Of a stretch of 38,488 nucleotides of DNA, positions 24,354 through 31,937 are shown one piece after another. The notes beneath the pieces were generated by a model. The model did not search any database and was not told the DNA's origin. It worked only from the letters and a program-made list of their open reading frames with translations. The DNA is from Fulvimarina sp. Lineage in GTDB: Bacteria > Pseudomonadota > Alphaproteobacteria > Rhizobiales > Rhizobiaceae. The translations under genes and the position numbers were made by a program. The stretch covers positions 1 to 38,488 of the forward strand of contig PACL01000042.1 of the NCBI GenBank assembly GCA_002700095.1, given 5' to 3'. How positions within the stretch are numbered: position 1 is the first letter of the stretch; each line of letters begins with the position of its first letter.

Positions 24354-25265
24354 TCAGTCCGGGAAGATCGGGTTCGACCAGGCGAGCTTGCCGTCGCCAT
24401 CGCAGACGACGACGCGGCACCAGTCGCCGGCGACGCGCTTCAGCGACAGTTCGGCCGAGACCAGCGAGCCGTCCTCTGCATAGGCGGTCTCCGCCCGGCT
24501 GCCGCGGCCGACCAGCGAGATCATCCGGGCCGCCGAGGTCCGCACCAGGAGCGTGTCGCCGGCCGTCTCGATCGCCCCGATCGCCGGTCCCTGGCTGGAA
24601 TAATAGAGGCCGTCCTTCATCGCCGCGAGGAGGTCGTCCGGCCGGTTCGTCTCGGCCTTGACCATCATCCAGCCGCCGCCGGCGTCCGGGATCTTCAGAT
24701 GGGCGTCGTCGGTGGCGTAGCCGGTGAGGTGCCGGTGCCCCCCGTTCAGGAGCTGGTCGAGGAGCGCCGTGCCGTCGCCGCGGCCGGTCTCGATAGCGCA
24801 TCCGGTGTTCCAGATCTCCACCGCATGGGCGATATCCGCCAGCGCCCGGCCGTCCTCGATGGTCAGCGACGACCATTGCGGATGGGCGATCCCGACGAAG
24901 GCGCCGGCATCGCGGGCCCGACGGGCGAGGGACTCCATCCGCTCGTCGGGAAACGGCGGATCGAAGTCGGCGGGCAGGCCGCAGGCAAGGACGTGCCAGA
25001 TCTCGCTTTGGCTGTTCTGCGGCGCGTGGATCTCGGCGCCGAGGATCGTCGTGAAGCCGTCGCCGCGAAACTCGTTCGTATCGGTGATCGGGAAGTCGAA
25101 GGCGGCCAGGAAATGATCCGACAGGCAGAGGAAGTCGTAGCCCATGGCGCTATAGAGGCCGCACACGTCGCCCGGCGACAGCGCGCCGTCCGAACGGGTG
25201 GAGTGGGTGTGGATGTTGCCGCGGTAGAAACGCCCCGCGGCGGAGAATGCCTCGCGCCCGTCCAT
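24354..25265 (-). CDS. PHP-family metallo-phosphoesterase (CehA/McbA-like)
   Basis: A 303-residue cytosolic hydrolase with a PHP domain. Metal ligands are visible in order: H19 and H21 (NIHTHS), D26, D50-H51 (LSDH), E78 (GAEIH), H91 (WHVLA), H128 (GIAHP), and D187 with H189 (TDDAH). The C-terminal ~100 residues (GLYYSSQGPAIGAIE onward) form the small beta domain seen in CehA/McbA-type proteins. The start has an ideal AAGGAG ribosome site. The gene ends convergently 22 nt from phnF and is divergent from a Pho-boxed importer. PHP enzymes include a bacterial cyclic ribose-phosphate phosphodiesterase. As phnP is absent from this cluster, this protein is a candidate for that step, but the assignment is unproven. 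Confidence 0.87.
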   Translation of the reverse strand: MDGREAFSAAGRFYRGNIHTHSTRSDGALSPGDVCGLYSAMGYDFLCLSDHFLAAFDFPITDTNEFRGDGFTTILGAEIHAPQNSQSEIWHVLACGLPADFDPPFPDERMESLARRARDAGAFVGIAHPQWSSLTIEDGRALADIAHAVEIWNTGCAIETGRGDGTALLDQLLNGGHRHLTGYATDDAHLKIPDAGGGWMMVKAETNRPDDLLAAMKDGLYYSSQGPAIGAIETAGDTLLVRTSAARMISLVGRGSRAETAYAEDGSLVSAELSLKRVAGDWCRVVVCDGDGKLAWSNPIFPD

Positions 25266-25311
25266 GTCTCGGATCTCCTTTGACCGACCGCCGGATCCTT
25301 CCGGCAATTCG

Positions 25312-25365
25312 ATGACGCCGGGATGACGGCGCCGGATTGAAGCCTTGATGAAGCCCGGATGAAGC
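25312..25365 (-). promoter_or_regulatory. Pho-box-like direct repeats upstream of the PHP gene
   Basis: On the minus strand, CCGTCAT and GCGTCAT are exactly 11 bp apart (25323-25329 and 25312-25318). They are preceded by a second set, GCTTCAT, GCTTCAT and GCTTCAA, also 11 bp apart (25359, 25348 and 25337). The first set fits PhoB half-sites well; the second is degenerate. A -10 at the expected distance is not evident, so promoter function is less sure than for the phn boxes. Confidence 0.55.
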
Positions 25366-25386
25366 GAGAGCGATGGCGATGGCGGG

Positions 25387-25442
25387 CCGTCACCGCTCTG
25401 TCATCGTGCCGATAACGAGACGTCATCTGCGAGGACTACAAG
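25387..25442 (+). promoter_or_regulatory. Pho box and -10 of the PotD-like importer operon
   Basis: Four half-sites in 11-bp register: CCGTCAC, CTGTCAT (perfect consensus), CCGATAA and ACGTCAT, starting at 25387, 25398, 25409 and 25420. Ten bases later comes TACAAG, matching four of six -10 positions. The layout equals that of the phnC promoter. Confidence 0.8.
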
Positions 25443-25466
25443 GCGCGGTCAAATTCTCCCTAACGG

Positions 25467-26627
25467 ATGGGACTCTCGATGACCTTTGCCAACCCGATCA
25501 CCCGCCGCTCGATGCTGAAGGCAGGCGCCGCCTCCGCCGCCTTCCTCGCCGCTCCGGCAATCCTCACCCGTCCCGGCTTCGGTCAGAGCTCCGGCACGGT
25601 CAACGTCTTCGTCTGGGGCGACTACGTCCAGCAGAACATGATCGACAAGTTCCAGAAGGATACGGGCATCAAGCTCAACCTGTCGACCTACGGCTCCAAC
25701 GACGAGGCGACGCAGAAGCTGAAGGCCTCCGGCGGCAAGGGCTTCGACATCATCTTCCCGTCAGTGACCAACGTCGCCAACTATCAGGACGGCGACACCT
25801 TCCTGCTGCAGCCGATCGACGAGACGAAGGCCAAGGTCGGCAACGTCATCCCGTCGATGTATCGCGACTCGATCCAGCTCGGCGCGGTCCAGAACGGCGA
25901 CCGCGTCGCCATCCCGTTCAACTGGGGCACCGAGGCGGTGACCTTCGACTCGACGGTCTTCGAAGGGGCCGGCGATGCCGACGTGTCCTACGGCATGCTG
26001 TGGGATCCGAAGGCCAAGGGCAAGGCGGCCTTCCGCCAGAAGTCGGTGCTGATCGGCACCGGGCTCTATCTCGACGCCATGGGCGAGGTGCAGTCGAACC
26101 GCATGCTCGACGTCTACAAGAGTGAAGAGGACATGCGCCGGGTGTTCGACAAGGTGGCCAGCTACATCGTCGACCACCGCGAGAACTTCGGCGCCTTCTG
26201 GAACAACGCCACCGAGGCCCTCAACGCCTTCCAGCAGTCCGGCTGCGTCGCCGGCCAGACCTGGGATTCCACCGGCCTGCTGCTCAACCGCGACAAGCCG
26301 GAGCTGAAATACCGCATGCCCAAGGAAGGCGGCATGACCTGGATGGATTCCATGGCGATCCCGTCCGGTGCCGAGAACCTCGACCAGGCCTATGCCTTCA
26401 TCAACGCCATGCTCGACCCCGAGATGGCCGGCCTGATGAGCGCCAACACCGGCTACAACTCCTGCGTCGACGGCGCGGCCGCGAACGCCGGCGAGGTCTA
26501 TGCCCGCCAGTTCGCCGAAGTCTACAACGCCGACAACCTCGCCAATCTCTGGTGGTGGCAGCCGGACACGCCGTTCTTCGCGTCCGGCCAGCAGGAATAT
26601 GTCGACCGCATCACCAACGCGTCCTGA
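25467..26627 (+). CDS. PotD/PotF-like ABC transporter binding protein, Tat signal
   Basis: A 386-residue periplasmic binding protein. The leader has a twin-arginine motif (ITRRSMLKAGAASAAFLAAP). The mature part opens with VNVFVWGDYVQQNMIDKFQK, and PFNWGTEAVTFDSTVF follows, both typical of the spermidine/putrescine type. The family's acidic amine-binding residues cannot be assigned without alignment. Two in-frame starts exist, MGLSM and the internal MTFANP four codons later. It heads an operon with acyltransferase, ATPase and two permeases and has a Pho box, so the ligand may be a phosphorus compound (for example an aminophosphonate or a phosphodiester of choline or ethanolamine) rather than a polyamine. 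This is inference. Confidence 0.88.
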   Translation: MGLSMTFANPITRRSMLKAGAASAAFLAAPAILTRPGFGQSSGTVNVFVWGDYVQQNMIDKFQKDTGIKLNLSTYGSNDEATQKLKASGGKGFDIIFPSVTNVANYQDGDTFLLQPIDETKAKVGNVIPSMYRDSIQLGAVQNGDRVAIPFNWGTEAVTFDSTVFEGAGDADVSYGMLWDPKAKGKAAFRQKSVLIGTGLYLDAMGEVQSNRMLDVYKSEEDMRRVFDKVASYIVDHRENFGAFWNNATEALNAFQQSGCVAGQTWDSTGLLLNRDKPELKYRMPKEGGMTWMDSMAIPSGAENLDQAYAFINAMLDPEMAGLMSANTGYNSCVDGAAANAGEVYARQFAEVYNADNLANLWWWQPDTPFFASGQQEYVDRITNAS

Positions 26628-26637
26628 GCAGCTGGGG

Positions 26638-26654
26638 CGCGGCCTCGTGCCGCG
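26638..26654 (+). terminator. Short hairpin after the binding-protein gene
   Basis: CGCGGC-CTCGT-GCCGCG forms a 6-bp stem with a 5-nt loop just after the stop codon, without a T tract. It could stabilise the upstream message or attenuate downstream genes. The 121-nt spacer shows no other clear element. Confidence 0.3.
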
Positions 26655-26748
26655 TCGGTCGATCAACCGCGGCGTGCGAGACCATCTCGCGCGCCGTCGT
26701 CAAAACCAGAGGGTTGCGGCGGCTCGCCGCGCCCTTCCGTCCTGAAGG

Positions 26749-27696
26749 GTGCGGGAATTGGACGAGCGCAATCCGACAGCCTGTTTCGCGGGCGAGACAC
26801 CGGCAGCCAGGCCCCAAGACGAAGTGCGGCTTTCATACGCGGCGACGATCGAGCACCGCCTCATGCGGCAGCTGTGCCTCGGCCTCGAGGCGATGACCGG
26901 CCGGCGCCGCCTCGAGGTCCTCTATCGCGGCTATGTCGACGACCCGGCGCGCGGCGATTTCTTTGCCGAGGCGATCTCGCGCATGAACATCCGGCTGGCC
27001 GGCCAGGGCGTTTCGCACATTCCCCGCCAGGGGCCGCTGGCCGTCGTCGCCAACCATCCGTACGGCGCCATGGACGGGATCGCCCTCGGCTGCCTGCTCG
27101 GCCGCTTTCGCGGCGACGTCCGGATCATCGCCCATTCGGCACTCGCCAGGGTTCCCGAACTGGCGGAGAAGCTCTTCGCCATCGACTTTTCCGGCACAAG
27201 GGAGGCCGAGCGCGCCAACATCAAGGCGCGGGCCGCGGCGCTTGGCCATCTTAAGAACGGCGGCTGCCTGATGGTGTTTCCGGCCGGCGGCGTGATGACG
27301 ACGCCCCATCCGCTCGCAAGACGCGCCGTCGAGCTGAACTGGGGCCCGCTGTCGGCCCGGCTGATCATGCGCTCCGGCGCGACCGTCCTGCCGGTCCATG
27401 TCCCGGGCCAGAATTCGCGCCTGTTCCAGGTCGCGAGCCACCTGTCGCAATCGCTTCGCTATGCGCTGCTATTCCATGAGGCGGCGCGGATGATCGACGG
27501 CCGGATCGCGCTGCATGTCGGGCGGCCGATCGATCCGGCGGTGATCGCCGGCTTCCAGGATGCCGTGGCGCTGACGGAATGGCTGCGCTGGCAGGTGTTC
27601 TCATTGGGCACTGCCGCCATCCCCGACGAGCCCGACTTCTTCGCCGGCATGTTCGAGGAAGACACCAGCGACAGCGAGGCGATGCCGGCGGTCTGA
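26749..27696 (+). CDS. Lysophospholipid acyltransferase-like protein (PlsC superfamily)
   Basis: A 315-residue acyltransferase of the glycerolipid (PlsC/OlsA-like) superfamily, probably acting at the inner face of the membrane. The catalytic H-x4-D motif is NHPYGAMD (102-109), and FPAGG (177-181) stands in the place of the substrate-binding FPEG box. There is no strong membrane segment. The start is uncertain: the GTG at the listed position lies directly against the GAAGG ribosome site, so the TTG three codons later is spaced better. It sits inside a transporter operon with Pho-box control. Phosphate-starved rhizobia remodel lipids and make ornithine lipids, so a link to lipid renewal is plausible, but no OlsB partner is present here. 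Confidence 0.85.
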   Translation: MRELDERNPTACFAGETPAARPQDEVRLSYAATIEHRLMRQLCLGLEAMTGRRRLEVLYRGYVDDPARGDFFAEAISRMNIRLAGQGVSHIPRQGPLAVVANHPYGAMDGIALGCLLGRFRGDVRIIAHSALARVPELAEKLFAIDFSGTREAERANIKARAAALGHLKNGGCLMVFPAGGVMTTPHPLARRAVELNWGPLSARLIMRSGATVLPVHVPGQNSRLFQVASHLSQSLRYALLFHEAARMIDGRIALHVGRPIDPAVIAGFQDAVALTEWLRWQVFSLGTAAIPDEPDFFAGMFEEDTSDSEAMPAV

Positions 27697-27787
27697 CGCG
27701 ATCAGACGAGGCGGCGGAAGACGCCGGAAGAATGGGTGCGGCTGGCCTTCGGGTCCAGCCGGAGTTGCAACGAGGGGATATTCCGGC

Positions 27788-28936
27788 ATGGATGGGAAAA
27801 GCGTCGAGCTTTCCGGCATCACCATGGTGTTCGACGGCTACACGGCCGTACACCCGACCGATCTCACCATTCCCGCCGGCGAATTCCACTCCATCCTCGG
27901 ACCTTCCGGCTGCGGCAAGACCACGCTGCTGCGGATCCTCTCCGGCTTCCAGCGGCCGAGCCGGGGCCATGTGCTGATCGGCGGCGAGCCGGTCGATCAC
28001 CTGCCGGCCAACCGCCGGCCGACGGCGATGATTTTCCAGTCGCTCGCTTTGTTCCCCCGCATGAGCGTGCGCGACAACGTCGCCTTCGGTCTCGAGGCGC
28101 GCGGCATGGGCAGGCGCGAGCGCAGCCAGAAGGCCGACGAGCTCCTGGCGCTGGTCGCCCTCGAGGCCCATGCCGACAAGCGACCGGACCAGCTCTCCGG
28201 CGGCCAGCGCCAGCGCGTCGCCGTCGCCCGGGCGCTGGCGGTCGAGCCGGCGGTGCTCTGCCTCGACGAGCCGCTGTCGGCGCTCGACCTGAAGCTTCGC
28301 CAGCACATGCGCACCGAGCTGCGCTCCCTGCAGAAGCGAACCGGCGTCACCTTCATCTACATCACCCACGACCAGGGCGAGGCCCTGACCATGTCGGACC
28401 GGATCTCGGTGATGAACAAGGGCCGGATCGAGCAGGTCGGCACCCCCACCGAGATCTACGACGCGCCGGCCACCCCCTTCGTCGCCGGCTTCGTCGGCGA
28501 GCAGAACGTCTTTGCCGGACGGGTGACCGCCATCGAGAACGGCTTCGCCCGCCTCGACGGTCCCGGCGGCACCTTCACCGGACGCCGCATGGTCGACGTC
28601 TCCGTCGGCGACGAGGCGATCCTGATGGTCCGGCCCGAGCGCACGGGCCTTGCCGGCCCGGACGCCGACGACGGCAACCGGCTGAGCGCGCGGGTCGAGG
28701 GGCGCGAACTCGAGGGTCCCTATCTCAATCTCGTAGCCCGGGACGCGACCGGCCGCCGGATCGTCCTGCATCTTGCCAATGACGGGCGCGCCCATCCCGA
28801 AGGCGGCCCTGCGGTGATCGGCTTCAAGCCCGAAGACGCGATCGTCATGACTGCCGCAAGGGGCGCTGCCGAGGCCGCGGCGCGGGTCGACGGTGCCGGC
28901 GCCGACACGGTGGGCCGACTTGGGGCGAGGGGCTGA
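27788..28936 (+). CDS. PotA-like ABC transporter ATPase
   Basis: A 382-residue ATPase powering the importer. Walker A is GPSGCGKTT (38-46), the Q-loop is MIFQSLALFPRMSV, the signature is LSGGQRQRVAVARAL, Walker B is VLCLDEPLSALD and the H-loop is YITHDQGEALT. The C-terminal third is a TOBE regulatory domain (GEQNVFAGRVTAIENG onward), as in PotA, UgpC and FbpC. A GAGGG ribosome site precedes the ATG. It follows the acyltransferase by ~90 nt and ends one base before the first permease gene. Confidence 0.93.
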   Translation: MDGKSVELSGITMVFDGYTAVHPTDLTIPAGEFHSILGPSGCGKTTLLRILSGFQRPSRGHVLIGGEPVDHLPANRRPTAMIFQSLALFPRMSVRDNVAFGLEARGMGRRERSQKADELLALVALEAHADKRPDQLSGGQRQRVAVARALAVEPAVLCLDEPLSALDLKLRQHMRTELRSLQKRTGVTFIYITHDQGEALTMSDRISVMNKGRIEQVGTPTEIYDAPATPFVAGFVGEQNVFAGRVTAIENGFARLDGPGGTFTGRRMVDVSVGDEAILMVRPERTGLAGPDADDGNRLSARVEGRELEGPYLNLVARDATGRRIVLHLANDGRAHPEGGPAVIGFKPEDAIVMTAARGAAEAAARVDGAGADTVGRLGARG

Positions 28937-28937
28937 G

Positions 28938-30239
28938 ATGACCACGCTCCTGCGCACCTATGGCGGCCCGCTGACGACGCTGATCGTCGCCCTGGTGGTC
29001 CTGTGGATCGGCGGGATGATCGCCGCGCCTCTGCTCACCATGGCGGAGCGCTCCCTCGTCCATGTCGACCGCGGCGACGCGCTGACCCGGACAAACACCG
29101 CCGTCAACCGGCTGTCGCGGGACATCGCGACGATGGACTACGATCTTGCGGCGCATGAGCGCGAACAGGCCGCCCTCAGGGCCAGGTCGCCGGGCGCGGC
29201 GAGCGGCGCCGAGGCCGGTGGCGGTGCAGGAGGCGGCTTTCTTGTACCCGGCATGAGCGTTCCCTCGTCAGGCAACCGGCCGAACCCGGCCGAGCGCCCG
29301 TCGCTCTCACCCTCGCTTTCACCCTCACCGTCACCCTCTCCCTCGGCGCCGTCGCTGCTGCCGTCCTTCGGGGCCGGCCCGGCCGCCGAGCGCACCCCGG
29401 ACGTCATTGCGCGGGAGATCTCCGACCTGCAGGCGCGGCGCGCCGCGGCAGAGGCCGAAATGGCGTCGCTGAAGCAGCGGCAGGCCGAACTTGTCGAAGC
29501 GAAAGCCAACGCCCCGCGCTATTCCTTCAAGAACTATTCGACGATCTCGCCGCTGCATCTGACGATCTTCGTCAAGACGATCTTCTATGCGACCCTCGTC
29601 ACCCTGATCTCCTTCGTCGTCTGCTATCCGGTCGCCTATTTCGCGTCGAACCTGAAGGGGGCCCTCGGGGCCGGCGTGATCCTGCTCCTCCTCGTCGTGC
29701 CCTATTCTATCAACGAACTCCTGCGGGTCTATGCCTGGGCGATGATCCTTGCCCGGGAAGGCGTGCTCAACTCGGCGCTCCAGGCCGTCGGTCTCGTCGG
29801 CAGCGATCCGCCGCAATGGGCGGCCTCGAACAACGCGGTGTTCCTGGTCTCCGCCTACACCTTCGTCCTGTTCATGATGTTCCCGCTGATGAACGCCCTC
29901 GGCACCCTCGACCGCAGCCAGGTCGAGGCGGCGCGCGATCTCGGCGCATCGGTGTGGCGGGTGCATTACCGGGTGGTCATGCCCCACGCCAAGCCCGGCA
30001 TCGCCATGGGGGCGATCCTCGTCTTCATGCTGTCGGCGGGCGTGATCACCGTGCCCGAACTCCTCGGCCGCGGCCTGCATCCGGACTGGTTCAGCCAGGT
30101 GATATACCGGCGGTTCTTCGAAAGCGGCAACTGGAACCAGGGCTCGGCCTATTCGCTGATGCTGCTGTTCAGCTGCATCGTCTTCATCCTGATGGTGCTG
30201 TCGCTGTTCCGCGTGTCCATCCGGGAGATCGCCAAATGA
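28938..30239 (+). CDS. PotB-like ABC permease with a large periplasmic coiled-coil insertion
   Basis: An inner-membrane permease of 433 residues, about 150 longer than usual PotB. TM1 (12-34) is followed by an insertion of ~150 residues (about 43-195). It holds a charged helix (LSRDIATMDYDLAAHEREQA), then a Gly/Ser/Pro-rich linker with SPSLSPSPSPSPS, then a second charged helix (EISDLQARRAAAEAEMASLK). The permease core resumes at YSFKNYSTISPLHLTIFVK with five more TMs and the coupling loop ARDLGASVWRVHYRVVMPHA. By topology the insertion is periplasmic and looks like a coiled-coil hairpin. The gene is tightly placed behind the ATPase and overlaps the next permease by 4 nt (ATGA). Confidence 0.9.
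   Translation: MTTLLRTYGGPLTTLIVALVVLWIGGMIAAPLLTMAERSLVHVDRGDALTRTNTAVNRLSRDIATMDYDLAAHEREQAALRARSPGAASGAEAGGGAGGGFLVPGMSVPSSGNRPNPAERPSLSPSLSPSPSPSPSAPSLLPSFGAGPAAERTPDVIAREISDLQARRAAAEAEMASLKQRQAELVEAKANAPRYSFKNYSTISPLHLTIFVKTIFYATLVTLISFVVCYPVAYFASNLKGALGAGVILLLLVVPYSINELLRVYAWAMILAREGVLNSALQAVGLVGSDPPQWAASNNAVFLVSAYTFVLFMMFPLMNALGTLDRSQVEAARDLGASVWRVHYRVVMPHAKPGIAMGAILVFMLSAGVITVPELLGRGLHPDWFSQVIYRRFFESGNWNQGSAYSLMLLFSCIVFILMVLSLFRVSIREIAK
29301..29348 (+). repeat. Hexanucleotide repeat coding for Ser-Pro/Ser-Leu
   Basis: Eight imperfect 6-bp units of the type TCACCC (variants TCGCTC, TCGCTT, TCACCG, TCTCCC, TCGGCG) code for a SLSPSLSPSPSPSPSA linker inside the permease insertion. Such a repeat can vary in copy number without frame change, because each unit is two codons. 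Confidence 0.75.
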
Positions 30240-31111
30240 GTGCGACCGTCGGCGAGCCGCCCGTCCTCGATGTCGGAGTTCGGGCGAATTCCGGAGCGCG
30301 CTTCTTTGCGAGCGGCGCCGGATCCGTCCTGATCAAGCTCTACCTCGGCGTCTTCTTCGTCGTCCTCTTCGCGCCGATCGTCATCATGGTGGCGGCGGCC
30401 TTCAACGCCTATCCGTCGCCCTCGATTACCATCTGGCAGGGCTTCACCCTGAAATGGTTCGCCGCGATCTTCAACGATGCGCGGATGATGACCGGTCTGA
30501 TGAACTCGCTGCTGATCGCCTGCGGCGTCATCGTCATCGCCATTCCGCTCGGGCTGGCCGGCGCGCTGCTCCTGACCCGGCTCGAGAGCCGGGCGAACGG
30601 TTTCCTCTACACCGTCCTCGTCGCGCCGATCATGATCCCGGGCATCGTCCTCGGCTGCACCTCGATGATCTTCTGGCGCGATGCCTTCGGCGTCGATGCC
30701 GGGCTGTTCACCGCGATGATGGCCCAGGCCTCCTTCATCGCCTCCTACTGCCTGCTCCTGTTTATGGCGCGGCTGTCGCGCCAGGACCGCAGCCTCGACG
30801 AGGCCGCCGCGGACCTCGGGGCGACGCCCTTCTTCACCTTCCGGCGGGTGACGCTGCCCTTCCTCGCGCCGACCATCGCGACGGCCTCGGTGCTGGCCTT
30901 CCTGCAGTCGATCGAGAATTTTCCGACCACCTTCTTCGCGATCGGGCCGGACTATACGCTGGTCACCGAGATCGCCAGCCGCATGCGCTTCGGCCTTTCG
31001 CCGATGATCAACGCCATTGGCGTCATCTTCATCGTCGTGACGGTCGTCGCCTCGCTGATCTGGGCGAGCAGCCGGGTGCGGGCCGAGCGGCAGGCGCGCG
31101 CCGGCGCGTGA
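30236..31111 (+). CDS. PotC-like ABC permease
   Basis: A 291-residue inner-membrane permease and the second channel subunit of the importer. It has about six TMs, starting at LIKLYLGVFFVVLFAPIVIM. The PotC-type periplasmic segment is AAFNAYPSPSITIWQGFTLKW, and the coupling loop is EAAADLGATPFFTFRRVTLP. A ~35-residue hydrophilic N-terminal extension precedes TM1. It overlaps the previous permease by ATGA, which implies coupled synthesis. It is the last gene of the operon and is followed by a 10-bp hairpin. Confidence 0.92.
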   Translation: MSATVGEPPVLDVGVRANSGARFFASGAGSVLIKLYLGVFFVVLFAPIVIMVAAAFNAYPSPSITIWQGFTLKWFAAIFNDARMMTGLMNSLLIACGVIVIAIPLGLAGALLLTRLESRANGFLYTVLVAPIMIPGIVLGCTSMIFWRDAFGVDAGLFTAMMAQASFIASYCLLLFMARLSRQDRSLDEAAADLGATPFFTFRRVTLPFLAPTIATASVLAFLQSIENFPTTFFAIGPDYTLVTEIASRMRFGLSPMINAIGVIFIVVTVVASLIWASSRVRAERQARAGA

Positions 31112-31135
31112 CGACGCTGCGAAAGCCGGGGCTGC

Positions 31136-31165
31136 GAGGTCTGGGGTGCAGAGGTCTGGGGCTTC
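31136..31165. repeat. Two copies of a 15-bp direct repeat
   Basis: GAGGTCTGGGG recurs at 31136 and 31151 with 15-bp spacing, in the spacer after the permease operon. No function is evident. Confidence 0.4.
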
Positions 31166-31174
31166 GAGGGCCGT

Positions 31175-31214
31175 GCATGCGCCAAGCGGAGAGGGCGGCT
31201 TGCCTGGCGCATGC
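31175..31214 (+). terminator. Hairpin at the end of the importer operon
   Basis: A perfect 10-bp inverted repeat (GCATGCGCCA/TGGCGCATGC) with a 20-nt loop that can pair further (AGC/GCT). No T tract follows. It probably ends or protects the importer transcript. Confidence 0.45.
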
Positions 31215-31235
31215 CGGCACGCCACTGTTCCGCCC

Positions 31236-31937
31236 ATGAAGCTTCAGTTCCGCTGCCTGCCCGGCTGGAAGGGCAGGATCCCCGAGCCGAGACCTGCGAC
31301 CGGCAGCCTGCCGGCCTGGCTGAAAGCCATGCCCCGCAGCGCCATCTCCGGGATCGCCGACGGCGAGGTGCGCACCGTGAAGCAATGCCCGCCCTTCGTC
31401 GACGCCATGGGCGCCGGCGTCCTGTTTCCGCTGATCGCCGACCTGCATGTGAAGGACGGCGTCTTCGAATGGGACAGCGGGCTGCCCGCCCATCCACTCG
31501 CCAGGCTCACGCGATCGCCGATCGGGGTGCATCTGCCCGAACAGCTGACCGGGTTTCCCGGCGCCGATCCGGACAGCTTCGCGGTGAAGTTCACCAATCC
31601 CTGGACGCTGCAGATGCCGGAGGGCTGGTCGATGCTGTTCTCCCATCCGCACAACCGGCCGGAGCTGCCGTTCCGCACGCTCACCGGCCTCGTGGACGCC
31701 TTCCCGGCCGGCTTCGTGCATTTTCCGGCGCTGTGGACCGATCCGGCCTTCGAGGGCGTTGTCCCGGCCGGCACGCCGGTGGCGCAGGGCGTGCTCGTCC
31801 GGCGGGAGGCGGTGGCGATCTCCTGCGGCGAGATGGACGATGCGGAACTCGCCGCGAGCCTCGACCTTCAGGATGCCCTCGACGCCGACCCCGGCGTCTA
31901 TCGCAAGCGGTTCAGGATGGGGACGACCGGGGATTGA
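31236..31937 (+). CDS. Conserved protein of unknown function (DUF6065-like)
   Basis: A 233-residue soluble protein without signal peptide or membrane segment. Its pattern (PAWLKAMPRSAIS, RTVKQCPPFVDAMGAGVLFP, AVKFTNPWTLQMPEGWSMLF, HPHNRPELPFRTLTGLVD, FPALWTDPAFEGVVPAGTP) is one I associate with a widespread family of unknown role, possibly DUF6065; the family name is from memory and unverified. The strand-rich sequence with conserved HPxNR and PFRxLTG suggests a cupin-like or enzyme-like beta fold, but no catalytic set can be named. The first Met frame upstream is rejected because it runs through the hairpin. Its end overlaps the convergent TPR gene by 26 nt. Confidence 0.75.
   Translation: MKLQFRCLPGWKGRIPEPRPATGSLPAWLKAMPRSAISGIADGEVRTVKQCPPFVDAMGAGVLFPLIADLHVKDGVFEWDSGLPAHPLARLTRSPIGVHLPEQLTGFPGADPDSFAVKFTNPWTLQMPEGWSMLFSHPHNRPELPFRTLTGLVDAFPAGFVHFPALWTDPAFEGVVPAGTPVAQGVLVRREAVAISCGEMDDAELAASLDLQDALDADPGVYRKRFRMGTTGD

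Noticed and set aside
27365..28957. Long open frame (530 codons) antisense to the acyltransferase and ATPase genes
   Set aside because: High GC makes stop-free antisense frames common; its composition is His/Gly/Asp/Arg-rich with no domain, while the plus strand holds a textbook ATPase.
25467..31111. Direct call as the 2-aminoethylphosphonate transporter PhnSTUV
   Set aside because: The binding protein looks PotD-like rather than like the known aminoethylphosphonate binders, and an acyltransferase interrupts the operon; only the Pho box supports a phosphorus ligand, so no symbols were given.
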